Shown here: piece by piece, positions 5,672 through 6,730 of the stretch | How positions within the stretch are numbered: the first letter of the stretch is position 1 | How the letters are laid out: the number at the start of each line of letters is the position of its first letter | Source: Candidatus Woesearchaeota archaeon | GTDB lineage: Archaea; Nanobdellota; Nanobdellia; Woesearchaeales; WALR01 | Assembly: GCA_015522765.1 (NCBI GenBank) | Contig: WALR01000130.1 | Coordinates: forward strand, 1-6,730 | Length of the DNA: 6,730 bases | Direction of reading: 5' to 3' | Program-made: the position numbers and the translations under genes | The notes under the pieces: model-generated | Told to the model about the DNA's origin: nothing | Databases searched by the model: none | What the model saw: only the letters and a program-made list of their open reading frames with translations

Positions 5672-6649
5672 ATGGGCGGCTATGAAGAAAGAATTCTTGT
5701 GACAGGCGCAGCGGGCCAGATAGGCTCTGAGCTGACGCTTGAGTTAAGAAGGAGATACGGGGCTGAGAATGTAATTGCGGGCGTCCATAAAAAAATGCCT
5801 AAGGAGATTATTGAGTCAGGGCCATACGAGAGGATAGACACCACTGATATATCAGGGATAAGGGCGTGTGTGGAGAAGCACAACATAACGACAATTTACC
5901 ATCTTGTCTCCATACTCTCGGCTGCGGGCGAGAAGAACAGCAACCTTGCATGGCATGTCAACATGACAAGCCTTAAGAATGTGCTGGATGTAATGAGGGA
6001 GAGGAAGGAGAAGGGCTATACTGCAAAGGTGTTCTGGCCCAGCTCAATAGCAGCCTTTGGCCCGGATGCTCCCAAGGATAATACGCCGCAGGATACGGTA
6101 ATGCACCCGACTACAATCTATGGGGTTACAAAGGTAAGCGGAGAGTTATTATGCAACTACTACTGGCTAAAGTACGGAGTTGATGTCAGGAGCGTTCGCT
6201 ATCCAGGGCTTATAAGCAGCATGACTCATCCTGGAGGGGGGACGAGCGATTATGCGGTCGAGGTGTTCTACGAGGCGATTAAGAACGGCCATTACACATT
6301 CTTTGTCAGGGCAGACACAGTTCTCCCTATGATGTATATGCCTGACGCGATAAGGGCGACAATAATGCTCATGGATGCTGATGAGGATGCCCTTTCAACA
6401 AGGCTGTCTTACAACCTGGCCGCGATGAGCTTCTCGGCAGGCGAGCTCGCTGAAGAGGTGAAGAAGCACATTCCTGGTTTTAGCTATGACTTCAGGCCTG
6501 ACGAAAGGCAGGGCATAGCTGATTCATGGCCGAGGATAATTGACGACTCATATGCAAGAAAGGACTGGGGCTGGAAGGAGAAGTTCAAGCTTAAAGAGAT
6601 GGTCAGCGACATGATTAAAAAGCTGGAGCCCTCACTTAAGTTTAGTTAG
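5672..6649 (+). CDS. tdh: L-threonine 3-dehydrogenase, short-chain (SDR/epimerase-like) type
   Basis: Oxidises L-threonine with NAD+ to 2-amino-3-ketobutyrate, normally followed by cleavage to glycine and acetyl-CoA. The 325 residues form an extended SDR protein: Rossmann glycine motif TGAAGQIG (11-18), PSSIAAFG (123-130) with the active-site serine region, and catalytic YGVTK (Y150, K154). It is closer to SDR-type threonine dehydrogenase than to sugar-nucleotide epimerases because it has RSVRYPGLIS (173-182), GGGTSDYAVEVFYEA (188-202), SWPRIIDDSYARKDWGW (285-301) and a C-terminus without nucleotide-sugar motifs. It is unrelated to the zinc-dependent MDR-type enzyme of E. coli and Pyrococcus. 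The start at ATG 5672 is set by GGAGG with 9-nt spacing; the frame also has a GTG at 5663. The gene follows the hydrolase stop by 1 bp, so it is in the operon. No 2-amino-3-ketobutyrate CoA ligase gene is visible. Its 3' end overlaps a probable minus-strand gene. Confidence 0.92.
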   Translation: MGGYEERILVTGAAGQIGSELTLELRRRYGAENVIAGVHKKMPKEIIESGPYERIDTTDISGIRACVEKHNITTIYHLVSILSAAGEKNSNLAWHVNMTSLKNVLDVMRERKEKGYTAKVFWPSSIAAFGPDAPKDNTPQDTVMHPTTIYGVTKVSGELLCNYYWLKYGVDVRSVRYPGLISSMTHPGGGTSDYAVEVFYEAIKNGHYTFFVRADTVLPMMYMPDAIRATIMLMDADEDALSTRLSYNLAAMSFSAGELAEEVKKHIPGFSYDFRPDERQGIADSWPRIIDDSYARKDWGWKEKFKLKEMVSDMIKKLEPSLKFS

Positions 6650-6730
6650 CAGCTTCCTTGCCGGCTCTGAAAGGAAGCACGAGCCCGCAACTACAAGCGA
6701 AGAGGAGAGCATTAGGGCTTTAGCCAGTGC
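6632..6730 (-). CDS. C-terminal end of a minus-strand gene entering from the right edge, possibly folylpolyglutamate synthase-like
   Basis: Reading the minus strand from the right edge gives 32 open codons and a TGA at 6634-6632. The translation opens with ALAKALMLSSSLVV and continues AGSCFLSEPARKLLTKLK. The pattern of a helix, a hydrophobic beta strand, Gly-Ser, an aromatic residue and a final basic helix resembles the C-terminus of folylpolyglutamate/dihydrofolate synthases (Mur ligase superfamily), which often end in a VTGSLYLVGEARxLL-like stretch recalled from the family. The fragment is too short for a firm assignment. No plus-strand frame in the last 80 bp offers a better gene: two hit stops and the third has no start. 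The fragment would be convergent with the threonine dehydrogenase gene and overlap its last 18 bp. The frame could be open by chance. Confidence 0.45.
   Translation of the reverse strand, partial: ALAKALMLSSSLVVAGSCFLSEPARKLLTKLK
6652..6678. repeat. 8-bp perfect inverted repeat just after tdh
   Basis: GCTTCCTT (6652-6659) and AAGGAAGC (6671-6678) are perfect inverted copies around an 11-nt loop, beginning 3 bp after the tdh stop. The hairpin could form in tdh-operon RNA and affect its 3' end. No T-run follows, and archaeal termination depends mainly on T-tracts, so a terminator role is doubtful. The repeat also lies within the predicted minus-strand coding fragment. Confidence 0.35.

Noticed and set aside
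6651..6730. Plus-strand frame open from 6651 to the right edge as the start of a fourth operon gene
   Set aside because: It contains no ATG, GTG or TTG with a suitable ribosome binding site, and its translation is polar and unrecognisable compared with the minus-strand frame.

Overview
The window looks archaeal. It carries a NOG1-type GTPase, a family of archaea and eukaryotes. A/T-rich box A (TATA-like) motifs sit at archaeal distances upstream of several starts, GGAGG-type ribosome binding sites recur, and Arg and Ile codons are strongly biased to AGG/AGA and ATA. Its threonyl-tRNA synthetase is nevertheless of the bacterial architecture (TGS plus bacterial-type editing domain), a combination found in some archaeal lineages, including DPANN-like ones. 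The sequence alone does not fix the lineage.

Layout, left to right: (1) the 5' two thirds of thrS on the minus strand, running off the left edge; (2) a 177-bp divergent spacer with two operator-like palindromes and candidate promoters facing both ways; (3) an MscS-family mechanosensitive channel on plus; (4) a 42-bp convergent gap, then a NOG1-like GTPase on minus; (5) a 104-bp divergent spacer with candidate promoters both ways; (6) a tight plus-strand operon of nicotinate phosphoribosyltransferase, nicotinamidase-like cysteine hydrolase (4-bp ATGA overlap) and SDR-type L-threonine 3-dehydrogenase (1-bp gap); (7) at the right edge, the last 32 codons of a minus-strand gene whose C-terminus resembles folylpolyglutamate synthase and which overlaps the end of the dehydrogenase gene.

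The clearest functional unit is the three-gene operon. The hydrolase would make nicotinate from nicotinamide, the phosphoribosyltransferase would convert nicotinate to nicotinate mononucleotide (Preiss-Handler salvage), and the third gene encodes an NAD-dependent threonine dehydrogenase. The 2-amino-3-ketobutyrate CoA ligase that normally follows threonine dehydrogenase is not in the window. No mobile element, CRISPR array, rRNA or tRNA gene was seen. I found no convincing new multi-gene system. The points of interest are the bacterial-type ThrRS in an archaeal setting, the salvage-dehydrogenase coupling, the palindromes upstream of thrS and the channel gene, the unusual G4 motif of the GTPase and the gene fragment at the right edge.
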